Notes: generated by a model not told the origin, from the letters alone. Positions 45,714 to 58,179 are shown, counted from the stretch's first letter. The stretch is 64,000 nucleotides of DNA from Aquatica leii (GCA_035610365.1 CM069433.1:175972882-176036881); one strand, 5' to 3'. Made by a program: numbers and translations.

Positions 45714-47017
45714 TGTTACGTACGAAATTTTCATTACGAAAGACTCTGTATATTGAATTGAAATTAGATTCCGGTTTTGACGCCCTCTACCGATCTTTTC
45801 TCGCGACTGTCATTTTACGACAAAATTGCGAAGCTGTCAATTGCCTAAAATGGTCTGTACGTCTTAAGTAATTTCTGCCAATACCATCCGGAATAATGGA
45901 AATCAAATTGTAATTACATTACGTTTATAAAATATTTGAGTCGTCACAGGGTAAGATAATTGCTGTCGTTTTATTAAAATTAGTTGTAATTCCTCCTTCA
46001 GTTAACAGCCATTTTCTATCCGCTTCGAGCACATGTACGTTTCAACAAAGAAATGGTGAATAGCAATTCTTATTAAGGAATACCGTTACCGAACACGTAC
46101 GCTTTTGGAAGGTGTTTTCTACGCCACGAAAACGGGGTCTCGATAAGCCTTACCGTGGGAGATGTTACTACCTGTATACTAGTCGATTGTGTTATCAGCC
46201 ACCTGTGTTAAAATTATTCCTTACAGTACACGATACAACGGGTTTTTATGTAACATTTAATGATTCATTAATACTATTCTTTTAGCTTTTGTTCTGTGTG
46301 AACTAGATTGTGATCCGATTTGCTTTTCACTATTTATTACATGCCACTAACGAGAAAACGTTTTCTCCGTGGAAGTGGAAACTGGATTTTGGGGTGAGTT
46401 ATTTGCTTGACTTTTATATCGGGATCACGAAAGTTATTCACAGAATTGTATTTACTGTTAATGACCGTAATTACGTTATCGCTTATATACCAATAAGGTA
46501 ATTTTAATCATTTCATAACTGTATCGCATGCTGTGAGGGAAAAACATATTTATTCTGCGACTTTCGGTGCTGTCCATTTCGACATAATTTCAATGTGTAG
46601 CGTGTGTTGCCGATACTGCGGCATTCATGTATGAGAATTTCGATATAATCTAGTAGATTTTATGTAGTATGAAATCAAAGTCTCCTCTACTTGTTAATGA
46701 AAGTTGTTATTCATTCTAGTATTTAAGGTTTGCGCGTTAAGACATTAAAGTGATTATAATTGTTAATTTCTCTTTTTATTTTTCTTCCTCCTGTGATTAT
46801 CGTTATCTATTAACTAATTTTGACTACTCGAACATCAGAGTAAGAAGGATTACGAACCTCCAATTGGGTTACAAGTTTGGATCGTCTGTCGTGAGCGAGG
46901 CAGAAGTGTTATCTTGGATTAGCTCTGGCGCCCTTAAGCATACTTCCTGTGAACCTCCCCTACCTCCGACTGTGTGAGTTGGCCGTGCAAGGTTCGTAAA
47001 ACATAAAGCTTGTAACA
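45714..47017 (+). mobile_element. Solo LTR, copy B
   Basis: This 1304-bp block starts TGTTACGTAC and ends CTTGTAACA. The flanking tetranucleotides are CTAT and TTAT, one mismatch apart, as for an old 4-bp duplication. It is more diverged than A or C in the last ~150 bp (catacttcctgtgaacctcc). Frames inside (46310-46501, 46750-46977) look like chance. It lies just downstream of the R1-like endonuclease fragment. Confidence 0.72.
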
Positions 47018-49858
47018 TTATTTACAAAAACTTTGATGTTTTAATAATATCTTATATTTATTTATTATTTTTTTTTAATTTTTGGTCTAATTTTAGTAAT
47101 ATCGTATTAGTTTACTTTTCCAATAGTTTCTTTTTGACAAAAAAAAACAAACCGTTTCAGGTTTTTATTAATGTTAAGAATAACAAAAATAATTATTTGG
47201 CATATGCATAAGCATAAACATAAGTTGATACTTTAAAAAAAATTTCTGTGGATCCCTTCCAATATTTCTATTCTTACGCTGTTTTTTGTCGAAAAGTAAT
47301 AAGTAAACAAATACGATATTACTAAAAGTGTAATTATCTTAAAAACGGTTAATAATCCTATATGATTTGTATAATTGATTGCTTAAAATTAATCAAAAAA
47401 ATTTAAAATGCATAAACAAATATATGATTCAACTTAAAAAATTAAAGTTTTTATATGTCAAATATGCAAAAACGTATGTCAAAAAATACACTGAATGATA
47501 TTTTCAAAACTTTACAGTGACGTTACATCGTAGTTTAGTTTAACTACAAGAAATTAAGATCAAAGCCTGTAAGATTTAAAAGATGTTAATTTTAAAAATT
47601 ACAAAAATCTTTGAAACAGTTGAATAAATAAAAAAAAATTATACAAACGTTATAAATTTTACGAAGAAGGAAAAAGTAAAATAAATCATATACCCTCCGT
47701 ATCAAAAAAATGTGGTTGCCATGCTAGTTTATTTTTCCAGAACGTTGAATTACCCGGTATGTTTATAATTCAAAAAAAAAACAGTTACAATTTTAATAAA
47801 TTCAATTATAACGTTTAGTGTTAAAATATTATTTTTACACTTTTTCTAATTTAAATGGCTAAACAATTTCTATAAATACAAAACTTCAAAGAAATAAATT
47901 CATATTTGATTCTATGTAAAAAAAAACAGTTTCAAACAATTTTATATCTGCAAAAATAAAAAAACCAACATGTGGCATGTAAATACCCTGATTATAGTTA
48001 ACACTTTAATTAATCATTTTTGTTTGATTCTCAATTTAATGATGGTACATTAAAATAAAAAGCAGATGATAACAATTAAAAAAAACATTTATAAACTAAA
48101 TTAAATCAAATATATGTATGTAATTAAAATTTATAACATTGCTGCTATTTTATAAAAAATAAAGTTAAAAATAAATATTAAATATTGCAGTAACTACATC
48201 ACTATGCAATTATATTTCATTTAAATTAATTTAAATTATAAAAACTAAAAAATACAGTTAATTCTCGTATTTTAAAAAACAAAGTTTAACTAGAATTAAC
48301 GTTTTTTTAATAATATTATTATGGTAATAATTGAAAATAATCCTGATCGCATGTGATTGGTAAACATTTTAACAAAACATTCTACCAATTTTATAATCTA
48401 AAGATTTATTTAACCTGTTTAATTATAATGCTTTATTGATTTGTTTATATAAAAACAACGTATAAATTAGAACACGTGTAATAAATTATAACTACAAACG
48501 ACAAGAAAAAATTTGCTTTTAAGAACATTTTATGAATCGAGGAATGGATAATAAGCAAAAATAAAAGTGTGTTTGACACGAATTTGTTTATACATAAAAT
48601 TTTAAATCTTGAAATATAAAATTATCTATAGCCTTAATTAAAGTTGTTTAACTTAAAAATTATTTATTGCACATAAATATGATATTACAATAAATTATTT
48701 GTTTTTATTGCAATAAATCTTTTATCGTGCCAAAACTTTTTGTTACACTTCCAAGCACACGAAAAAAAAATTCTATACATCACATTAAACAAGGTTTTGT
48801 TTAACTATTTTAAACACATTAGCACTGTTAGATTAAACATTTAAATTAATTTAAAAATAATTATTTGTCGGCTACTGATTTTGTATAAATATTATACACA
48901 GAACACGTTATAAACATGTCTAGCCTATTTTTTCTTTTTCTGGCATGCAAAACTACAAGTTTTTTTTTGCTACATACTATTGTAAATACTAATAAAAAGT
49001 TATTAAAAAAAAGAATTTATACAAGTTTCATTAGTACATAATTGTTTTTAAAAACATTATAAAATTGGTATTGCAAATAAATTTATTTGTAAAACTTATG
49101 CATCAAATTGGGTAGTTTAAATAAATAAACCTTGTTCACCTAAAAATGATTTGTGAATAATTGTATGTTTACTTAAAGTTGTATTAGTTATAATAATTTT
49201 TTATGTAACGATATCACGTCGTAACAAAATAAAAAATTTTTGTAAAGTAAACCTAGTACTAACATAACAGGTTTTTAAAACAAAACTACATGCAATTAAT
49301 CTTAGTTTTAACTTATTTTTTTGTGTTGCTTTTATCGAAAAACATGAATATTCGTTTGTTAGTGTAGTTAGGTAATAATAAAAAAACACTAGAACAGCAA
49401 AGTGATAAATCGAAATCTATGTATATAAAACCACGCTTTTCAAGTCAAGTATTATTTAAATAGAAGTGTGTGTAAATTTAACTTTCTGAAATATACTTCA
49501 AATTGAATAAAAAATTATATAATTTAAACTTGATACAACTACGTAAAACATTTCAATTTAAAACTTCTAGATAGATGAGAGCAACCAAAAACTAAATAGG
49601 AATCAGAATGGTTCAGAATTGTAATTACAAGGTTTATTTTATCTTTTCAATACTAAATCGTTATGGAATTTGGTATTGGAATCAGCAATATATAATAACA
49701 ATAAACTTAAAACATGTCTTTTTTATACGGTTTTTGAAATGCGTGTGATTATAAGGAATTTGGTACATATTTTGAAGTAAGGTTTTGTTTTAAATAGGAA
49801 AAAACTGATTTGTAGCTTTATGAATGTAGAATAAAGTGCCAAATCAGATAGTAAAAAC
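47018..49858. other. Long AT-rich stretch, no gene seen
   Basis: Nothing recognisable; short frames only. Confidence 0.5.
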
Positions 49859-50247
49859 TAGCGGTGTTACGGATATTCGCATCCGCATCCGCAAATGCGA
49901 AATATTTGCATTCATTTAGACATCTTCATCCGCATTTGCACCCGCTTCAATTAATGCGGAGCTTTTACCAATGCGGATTCATATTTGCAACAAGTAACGA
50001 CATGTAGCAAAAGTGGACTAGGTTAGAGCGGCGCGTGCTTCGCGCGTGTTTGCTAGTTGCTATCTTTTTCTGCTAACTGACCAATATGAAGACACACTGA
50101 TGACAAGATTCTACAAGTTTTGTTTCTTTTGTTTTGATTATTCCTATTGTGAATCGATTACAGTGTTTGTTTACTGTGTCTATCCTAGTTTTTTCCGTGA
50201 TTGATGAATGTTTCGACGTAAATATTAGGTGAAAAAGTAAATAAAAA

Positions 50248-50462
50248 TGTCGCCACTAATAAATAGCAGTATGTGGACTTACTTTGTATTAGACAAAAAT
50301 AATCCGGAAAAGTCAGAGTGTAAAATATGTAATAACAGTTACTCGCGAAAGGGACCTACTACTACTTCTTTAAAAATCACCTGAAATCAATGCATCCAGA
50401 AGAGTTTTGTTTGTTCAAAAGCGCAAATGATAAAAACCAGATAAAGAAAAAAAGATGATGCA
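50248..50462 (+). pseudogene. hAT 1 first exon: BED zinc finger
   Basis: From the ATG at 50248: MSPLINSSMWTYFVLDKNNP, then SECKICNNSYSRKGPTTTS, then LKNHLKSMHPEEF after a one-base deletion. The pattern is C-x2-C then H-x4-H, the BED zinc finger that binds the element ends. The end of the segment reads, after another one-base slip, KKKMMQ into the donor site; joining to 53274 gives MMQ-IQFWD, like the family's IQxFWD start of the transposase body. Confidence 0.82.
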
Positions 50463-50612
50463 GGTATGTATCGGAATATCGGATATACAATCTTATTTTA
50501 CAAACATAGTTACGGTTGGATACGATAAATATTAATTTTTTTTTATTGACTGAGCTATATTTTTTCTAAAAATTTAATTTAATTTAATAAACAATTTACT
50601 GTTTTCTAACCA

Positions 50613-50900
50613 TAAAGATTTAAATTTTTTTTCGCCGAATTTTCTATTCATTTATTTATGTTCTCTGCTCAAGTTTGAAATGAATGCTATAGCCTTTAAT
50701 TAAAAAAGTTCAAGTCATTTATAATTTGATTTATAATTAAAATAAATGAAAAAAAGTTCTATTAATAGCTCAAATAAATTTAAACTACATGCCCAAACAT
50801 GAAATTGCTGTTTTAATTATTCTAAATTTTTAATATTTCCGGATTAAATTAAAGTCAACATTCCGATTTTCTTTGTAAAAGAAGTATCATTATTTGAACG
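50613..50900 (+). repeat. Long TIR, left arm (Tc1-like element)
   Basis: The reverse complement matches 52322-52539 closely (aagaaaatcggaatgttgac, ttatttgagctat, gaaaa(t/c)tcggcga). Indels make this arm longer. It lies in the putative intron of hAT 1. Confidence 0.75.
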
Positions 50901-51829
50901 TAATTAGTGGTTGAAAAATTGTATTTTTAATTCTCATTACAAGTTCTCATAACATTTATTCGTAGTTTAAATTTTTTCATAGAAAATGGATTTCTATAAA
51001 TATAGGTAAAATCCGATGTGCAATTGTTTTAACCCAATTATGGATGATATCGAACCTAGTTTAAGTATTAGACAAAAAGTATGTTCAAACTCAAATTTAC
51101 TTATCCGTGCCTGTAAAGTTTTATTTTCAGGAGGTTTTCGTGAAATCTTATTTATATTATAACAAAAAAAATCAAGTTTGGAGAAAATTAATATTTTTTT
51201 AAAAATATATTATATCTAGTTAGATGTAACTGAACTGGAAATCAAAACTAAGTTTCGTTACCTATAAATTAAAACAGAAGTTTTTGCTATAACTAAGTAA
51301 TAGAAATATATCACCAAACATTGGAAAAATCAGTCTCTTTTTTTTTGTACAAAATGTTCAACAACGTTTATTTCTAAATTTATAATATAAACACTAAGTC
51401 TCAACCTTGGTTTAAAGAGAATATAATTTTTTTTTAAATACTCAATACTTCGAAAACCTGATAATTATAAGTAACGATTCACCTAAAAGATGTCACATCG
51501 CGGGATACACATACGTTGCACTCATGCAAAGCTGAGACAGATTGCTAGTATTTAACACGTTTCGCCTCGCGGCTAAACTATCTTAACAGCCTATGGACCG
51601 CAGAGCAAACTTTATTTTAAACCTTCTTCACAGCTCATTATTAGATGAATGGAATGGAAATGGAATTAGATGAATGGAACGGAAATGGAAAATATAAAAA
51701 TTTTTACTTGGGGCTAAAAATGTTCAATAAAAATTTAAAAACAAACTAAAAAAATGTCAAAATTTTAAGCGTTGTTCCATAATATTTCAAACAAATTTAT
51801 GTGACGTAATGCAGAAATTCTAAGTAGAC

Positions 51830-52125
51830 GGGGTCTTATACATACGGTAGCGGTAGTTCAAGAACGGTTCTTACAACATCCAGAAGTAGAAAGAATCCGT
51901 TGGCCACCAAAATCACTGGATTTGAACCCTATAGAGATATTGTGGGCTGCGGTAGAACGACGAACTGAACAATCACATAGAAATACGAAATATGAACAAC
52001 TTGCATATTAATACCGTGTGGAAAAGATTTCGAGGAGCTAATGTATGTGCCAATTTAATTAATTCGATTCCAAACCGTCTATGGGGATGTATAACCAATA
52101 ATGGATATTACACCTATTACTAGCA
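51830..52125 (+). pseudogene. Tc1-like transposase, C-terminal part
   Basis: The plus strand reads VVQERFLQHPEVERIRWPPK, SLDLNPIEILWAAVERR and, after a frame change, a tail like WKRFRGANVCANLINSIPNR. This is the end of a Tc1-type DDE core: SPDLNPIEHVW is the family pattern and the Glu of NPIE is kept. The N-terminal part is not readable between the left TIR and here. It sits between the long TIR arms at 50613-50900 and 52322-52539, so the element is a Tc1-like transposon with ~220-290-bp TIRs, about 1.9 kb. Confidence 0.78.
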
Positions 52126-52321
52126 TGTAAAATGCAAATATTTAAATAAAATAATAAATACTTTTATAAACATGTTTCTTATTAGGTTTTTCTGTATCTA
52201 GTTTAGTTCTTGTAATATAAATAGTGTTTATGTATAATTTATATTAAAATCTAAGGTATTATTTCTATTAAAATATAGTAGGTACTATAATAATCTTAAA
52301 CATAAAAAATGCAATAGTACG

Positions 52322-52539
52322 CATAATAATACTTCTTTTGAAAAGAAAATCGGAATGTTGACTTTAATTTTAGTCCGGATATATTAATACTTTTAGGCTA
52401 ATTAGTACAATAGTTTCATATTTGAGCTTACAATTTATTATTATTTGAGCTATAGATGGAACTTATTTAATCATAATTAACAATCAAAATTTTAAATAAA
52501 TAAACAGAAAACTCGGCGAATAATAATTTAAAACTTTAG
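52322..52539 (-). repeat. Long TIR, right arm (Tc1-like element)
   Basis: Inverted partner of 50613-50900. Beyond 52540 the similarity stops, and a minus-strand frame across 52484-52849 is not recognisable as a protein. Confidence 0.75.
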
Positions 52540-52714
52540 GGTATAATTTAGATAAATATTTGCAGGTAAGAAACTTGTTCTCTGAACGCTTAAGGCAGTG
52601 TTTATGAAGAATGATTAGTAACCTCATAATATCGCTGCAAGTAAAGTCCACAATGCCAATGTTGTCAAATTTAACTAGGCGTTTTGTTATAACGTAAGTT
52701 TGGTTGCCTACCTT

Positions 52715-52760
52715 GCAGGCCGCACTTAAAAGTGTCCAATTACTTTTTTGTAGCAGTGTA
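52715..52760 (+). repeat. Tc1-end-like direct repeat, copy 1
   Basis: The block cgcacttaaaagtgtccaa, a few bases, then ttttttgtagcagtgta is repeated at 53019-53066. It ends in CAGTG-TA, as a Tc1-type TIR at a TA duplication would. The function is inferred from the sequence end only. Confidence 0.45.
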
Positions 52761-53018
52761 CCTGTCAACAAATTGTAAACTATGGAAAACTTATAATCAA
52801 ACGAAGGCCACCAAATCAAACAGAATGCGCAAGTATACAACATATACAAAGTGACGTTATATGGCAGTAAAACTTAATGAATTTAAAATTACGATTAAAA
52901 TTTATTTGATCGTTGAGTAATAAATATTTTTGGTTTGAATATATGTAAATGATTTTCAACGTATCTAATAATTTTTCGGAATTATAGTTAGGATGGATAA
53001 TGTTAGCACTGTATAAAC

Positions 53019-53066
53019 TTGTAGGTCGCGCTTAAAAGTGTCCAACAAACTTTTTGTGGCAGTGTA
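53019..53066 (+). repeat. Tc1-end-like direct repeat, copy 2
   Basis: Same block as 52715-52760 (gcgcttaaaagtgtccaa, then tttttgtggcagtgta). No inverted partner was found. Confidence 0.45.
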
Positions 53067-53273
53067 CATGATTTACTTTTACATATTTTTATACATCCGA
53101 TTTTAATATTTTTCTATTGAGTAGATGGTTTGCGTATTGCAAAAGTTTCAAATCGTTTTATTAGTTTAATATTTTTTTAAAAAACTAACAAACAGAAAGC
53201 TTGTTGAAATTTATTTTGTAGTTTTTGACGTTCCAATTGAAATTGATTGCTTTAACACATGTTATTGTTTTTT

Positions 53274-54644
53274 TAGATACAATTTTGGGATACTAACAAT
53301 ACTAATTTGAAAAAGATTAACAAGCTCACTACCGAAATGATAGCGTTTCAATATTTACCAATCAGCCTTGTGGAAAGATTTGCATTTCGCCGCATTATGA
53401 AGGACGCAACTTTTTTAATAGTTTTATTTGCAATGAACCGTGCGGAAAAGTTACTTGAAAAGTTAAAAAAATCGATAAAATTACATGTCGTTCACTTCTG
53501 ATACTTGGACAAATCCAATCTCAAAAATGTTTCTTTGCTTAGCTTGGCTTACCACGGATTATCAGAAAACTTTAAACGATCGGCAATTGTATTAAAATGC
53601 GAGACTTTTGATGATCGTCATACAGGTGACATAATTGCAGAAAAATTTAACACAATACTTAAATAATGGAATATTTCATCTGAAAAAATGCATTGCATGA
53701 TACGAGACGAAGGCTCCAAAATGGGAAGAGGTATGCAATGAGCATTGTTAAATTATTTAGATTCTACCGTTCACAAGGTGCAAAGTGTTATTCGACATGG
53801 TTTACAATCGCAAAAAAACATAAAAGGAATCAAACAAAAATGTAAGAAAATTTCAAATCATTTTAACTATTTAACCATTGCTCAAAAGCAAGTTGAAAAA
53901 ATTTAGAGCAGACTAAATTAACCACATCTTAAAGTATTCCAGAATTGTGTGACGTGCTAGAACAGGACATTCTACATGTTTGAGCGTTTTACGAAAATAA
54001 AATATGCGTTAAGCTTTTATGCCAATGATAATAACGTTGTACCAATTTTGTCAAAAAAGTGAAAAATAATAGAATGCTGTCTTGATCTATTGAAACCTTT
54101 TTTTGATGCCACTAGTGAAATAAGCAGCTCTTAGGCACTCATATCATCTGTGATTCCTATCAACAAATGTTTTGGAAAAACTATTTAACAAAATCACCAC
54201 CACCAGATATTTACCGAAAAAAAATAAAAGATGAAATATTAAAGACGGTAACTGATGCTGTCACTACTGGTTTTCCTATGTCGTTGCAAAATTTAAAAAA
54301 AAACAAAAAGAAGGACAATGGAAGATTCTTTTCTTTCATCGAGTTAAGATGAAGGTGAAGTAGCACCTGACAACAGTAGCTCAGATACTATTTTTCAAAA
54401 AGAATTAGTTATTTATCGCAATAAAAAAAGACTGGATTTGGATAAAAATCCAATTATTTGGTGTTTAGTTATTCATGGTGAACTGAATACTCTCCCCAGA
54501 TTTGCACGCAAATATTTATCACCTCCACTAACCAGTGTTCCCTGCGAAAAATTATTTAGCAGAGATAGGTTGATATCTGATTCACTAATAAACAAATTGG
54601 ATGCTGCAAAATTACTATTTTTACATATAATTTACCAATTTTAA
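53274..54644 (+). pseudogene. hAT 1 transposase body
   Basis: After the acceptor-like site the frame reads IQFWDTNNTNLKKINKLTTE, MIAFQYLPISLVERFAFRRI, then past several stops LSLAYHGLSENFKRSAIVLK, DIIAEKFNTIL and CMIRDEGSKMGRG, a central region, and finally the dimerisation end: NPIIWCLVIHGE, FARKYLSPPLTSVPCEKLFS and DRLISDSLINKLDAAKLLFL. These match the zf-BED hAT group, whose C-terminus reads LAxxYLxIPATSVPSERLFS. The protein would excise DNA with 8-bp duplications. About a dozen stops and frameshifts show it is old. Confidence 0.88.
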
Positions 54645-54750
54645 AATTTAATTATTAAGCAAATTTTTTCATTATAAAACTCTAGGCTAAAAATGTTAAT
54701 AAGTAACACTAAAAATTATTTCAGTTTTGTTCTTAAAATAAAATAAAATA

Positions 54751-55955
54751 TATATATAGTAGCGAGGATCCTACGGCTTCTGCCGCATCTCGCATTTCGC
54801 TCGCCAAACCTTTCTGTTTTCCCATTCATTTTCCTGGATCGCCCTATCTCTCATTGTGTCCACTATCCCGCTCATCCAAGTTTTAGCTGGTCTTCCTCTT
54901 CTTCTCCTACTAGGGGGAATATATTCTAGAGCTCTCTTTGGCCACCTATCATCGGACATTCTTTTTACATGACCATACCAGACTAGCTGCCTAGTTTCTA
55001 CTCTTTCTACTGTTGTGTGAACTCTTCGTGTCCTTCTTCTTATTTGTTCATTTTGGATGTGCTCCTGTCTTGATATTCTGCACGACCGTCTCAAATAATC
55101 CATTTCCACCGCATTTATTTTTCGTTTATCTTTTTCTTTCAATTGCCAACATTCTGCTCCGTACGTCAATATTGGTTCTACAATTGTTTTGTAGATTGTC
55201 ATTTTGGTTTGAATTCTTATATTGTTGGACCATAGTAAAGGATTTAACATTCCGATGCATTTCTTCCCCTGTTGAGTCCTATACGCTATATCTTTCTCTG
55301 ATGATCCTTTATTTGAAATTATACTTCCCAGGTATTTAAACTCCTCACATTGTGCTATATTCTTTAATTCCAAATCTGGATCATCCTGTCCTTCATCCCC
55401 AACTCTAAGATATTCTGTTTTCTTCATGTTGATGTTCAAGCCCCATGTTTCATATGCTTCTTTCAGTTTTCTCAGCATATAATCTAGGTCTTCTTTGCAG
55501 TTTGCAATGAGTACTTGATCATCCGCGAAGAATAGAGTTGTTAGGCATCTCTCATCAATTTTTATACCCATCCCTGCACACTTTCTCGTCCATTCTAATA
55601 ATGATTCTTGCAAATATATTTTAAATAGTGTAGGTGATAGACAACATCCTTGTTTTAAACCTTTAGTTATTTGAAAAGGTGGTGATATTTCGCTGCCAGT
55701 TTTTATCGCGCTTTGTGCATTTTTGTAGATGTTATATATTGCTCTAACATATTTATTACTAAGGCCAACTTTCGTCAATATATTAAACATACTTTTCAAG
55801 GGCACTGAATCGTAGGCTTTTTCTAGGTCTATGAAAAGAAGATGGGTAGGTAGATTTCGGGCTTTTCGTTTTTCTAATATTTGCTGAAGAGTAAATGTGT
55901 TATCCGTACAGGTTCGTCCTGCTCTAAAGCCATTTTGTTCTTCAATATCTTCATA
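54751..55955 (-). mobile_element. RTE-like LINE, 5'-truncated, with 17-bp TSD
   Basis: The insertion is flanked by identical 17-bp repeats, taaaataaaataaaata (54734-54750 and 55956-55972). The 5' end (high coordinate) is truncated within the reverse transcriptase; the 3' end (low coordinate) is a short TA-rich tail. This is the sign of target-primed reverse transcription. The length is 1205 bp. It lies just beyond the 3' end of hAT 1. Confidence 0.9.
54771..55953 (-). CDS. RTE-like reverse transcriptase, C-terminal part, open
   Basis: One open minus-strand frame runs from the truncation point at about 55953 to a stop at 54771 with no internal stop, about 394 codons; an internal ATG is at 55805. 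It reads NGFRAGRTCTDNTFTLQQIL, then THLLFIDLEKAYDSVPLKSM (RT motif A with Asp), KGLKQGCCLSPTLFKIYLQE, and LTTLFFADDQVLIAN (motif C, FADD). Then come EEFKYLGSIISNKG, PILTYGAECW and a C-terminal block RQLVWYGHVKRMSDDRWPKR. The N-terminal endonuclease and the first RT motifs are cut off. The intact frame suggests recent insertion. A related, decayed copy lies at 61.5-63.45 kb. Confidence 0.92.
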
Positions 55956-55972
55956 TAAAATAAAATAAAATA

Positions 55973-56052
55973 CATTAATATTTACTTAAATAAATTCTAC
56001 TAAATCTACTTTAAAATATAAACAAAAACAGTAGGTCAATAATACACTACAA
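55973..56052. other. Spacer before hAT 2
   Basis: Short AT-rich DNA ending in the 8-bp duplication CACTACAA (56045-56052). Confidence 0.5.
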
Positions 56053-57031
56053 CAGCGTTTCTCAAAGTGTAATTCGCGGAGCCAGAAGCTCCGCGAGCAA
56101 AAACAAAAAAATGAATAATCAAGTGTACCCTTCAAAACAAGAAATAATTAATTTTAATAATGTATTTCATATACTAAAAGTATATCTACTTTAATCTAAA
56201 CAGCACTGTGTTTACGTTTTACCGTTCTCAATAAACATTTGTCTTCGTTAATAAATACCAGTGCGTCAAAATTATTTATGTTTTATGAGCGGTGTGTTTG
56301 TTATCATTTGTTTGCAATGGAGTGTTGCTTAAAAGTAAGAACCTTTAAAAACTACGTACATTAACATCAAGATTACAAGAACAAAATCAAAGCGTGGGTC
56401 TTATAGTTCAGGTTTCTTATTTTTGTGATAATTCTTCCGTAATTGTCATTAGCGGGATTTTAGACATTTACACGTGTTCCATACATGTAGAGGTAGTAAA
56501 ACTGGTTTATTTATTGGAAAAATTTTTTATGGTGACGTCACGTCTCTTGCGTTGAAGATATCAAAAGCGTCAAGTATTGGATAGAATTCTAACCGTATTG
56601 GAGGACCCACTTAATGTAATAATATAATTAATTTAAGGAAAACTCAGCGCACTTGATTTGTTTCCATTGATCGTATAAACCAAGGAAAATTTACTTGTGA
56701 TAACACCGTATGTACGGCTTGGTTATTTCAGCGAATTTTAGAAATTTCAAAAAAAAACTAATTAGCCGCATTCTTCAAACGAAAACTAAACAGTAAGTAT
56801 TATAGTTTCTACTTTTTTTGTATTTACGTTGCCAGTCGATTGCACGTACGACTGGACGTACATAGTATAACTATAAAAAAAAATTATATGTGTTACATAT
56901 TATTAGATATTGGGCTCTGGTTCTTTGAATCATTGAGATTTGCATATTTGTGTTGTAATTTACAAATGTAAATTTATTTTTTTTTTTGGATATAAAAGTT
57001 AGCTCGACAAATTTAAATTTGTTGTAGAACG

Positions 57032-58179
57032 TGTTACGTGCAAAATTTTTCTGTAGTACCCTGTATATTGAATTAAAATTAGATTCCGGTTTTGACGCCC
57101 TCTGCCGATCTTTTCTTCTGACTGTCATTTTTACGACGAAATCGTTAAGCTGTCAACTGCATAAAATGGCCTGTGCCGCTTAAAGAAAATTTCGAATGAC
57201 ATCCTCAATAATGGAAATCAAATTATAATTTCATTACGCTTGTAAAATAATTTAGTCGTCACAGGCCGTTCCACCACGTTTTGGCCCACATGTTTCTATT
57301 CAATAAAGAATAATGAGGGATTAATATCGACAAATACTTTCATGGGACGAGTATAATTCTATATATAAGGCCTACGGTTAAAACTAAAAAAACCGAAGAC
57401 AAGGACTTTTCTTCGAGATCCTACTCATGCGGCAAACACCTGCGAAACCAACTTTCATTGAATGTGTACAACAGCATTCGACAATCGGGTTATGTTATGT
57501 GTACTTTCTTTTAGCAATAATTAACAACTTTGTAGATCTTGATTTCGTGAGTCATTGTGTTGACACGATTTGCTACTCAAATTTATTTCAGACACACTTG
57601 CCGGGGAAAACGTTTTCTTCGACCAAGTAGGTACTGGATTGTGGGTAAGTTTATTTAATTATTTTATCGCTGTCAGAAAAGTCACTTACGGAACTTTGGC
57701 TAGTGTTAATTCCGTAATTACTATCATTGTTTTAATACCATTAAGGTAGTTTCATTAATTATTTTGTGTGTATCGCATGCTGTGTACAAACAATATTTGC
57801 TACGAAATTTTCTTCGCTGTTCGCTTTGACTTAACTTACATATGTATTGTGTGTTGCCGATACTGCTGGCATTTATGTACCGAGAATTAGATATACTTGT
57901 GTTAATCATCCACGTTACTAAATTAAAGTTTTTTTATACCTGTTAATCTTTCTCGTATGGTAACATACCTTTCTCTTTTATTGTGGTTACCCGAACATCA
58001 GAGTAACAAGGATTACGAACCTAAAAATTCGTTACAAGTTTGGACCGTATGTCGTGATCGAGGCAGAAGTGTTAATTAGAATGGATCTGGCGCCCTTAAG
58101 TATAATTTCCTTGAACCTCCCCTATCTCCGACTGTGTGAGTTGGCCGTGCAAGGTTCGTAAGACCTAAAGCATGTAACA
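57032..58179 (+). mobile_element. Solo LTR, copy C
   Basis: This 1148-bp block starts TGTTACGTGC and ends GCATGTAACA, with a perfect 4-bp duplication AACG (57028-57031 and 58180-58183). It lacks about 250 bp present in copies A and D (a deletion around 57265, right after cgtcacagg). The last ~150 bp is nearly identical to copy A, so these two share a recent subfamily. It is nested inside hAT 2. Confidence 0.82.

Larger units (their letters stand above)
49859..54720 (+). mobile_element. BED-type hAT transposon 1, old and interrupted
   Basis: The left end TAGCGGTGTTACGGATATTC resembles hAT termini, with repeated GCATCCGC and GCAAATGCG inside. The transposase is split: a BED zinc finger at 50248-50462 and the rest at 53274-54644. 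The 2.8-kb gap begins with donor-like GTATGT (50463) and ends in acceptor-like TTTTTTTAG (53273), so it may be an intron into which a Tc1-like element was inserted. Right terminus not firmly found; GTAACACT at 54703-54710 could be its decayed end. A LINE sits at 54751-55955. Confidence 0.65.

Noticed and set aside
46310..46977. Small plus-strand frames inside LTR copy B
   Set aside because: Not conserved in copies A, C or D.
52484..52849. 121-codon minus-strand frame
   Set aside because: It overlaps the right TIR arm of the Tc1-like element and matches no domain I know.
55013..55339. 108-codon plus-strand frame
   Set aside because: Antisense to the open LINE reverse transcriptase.
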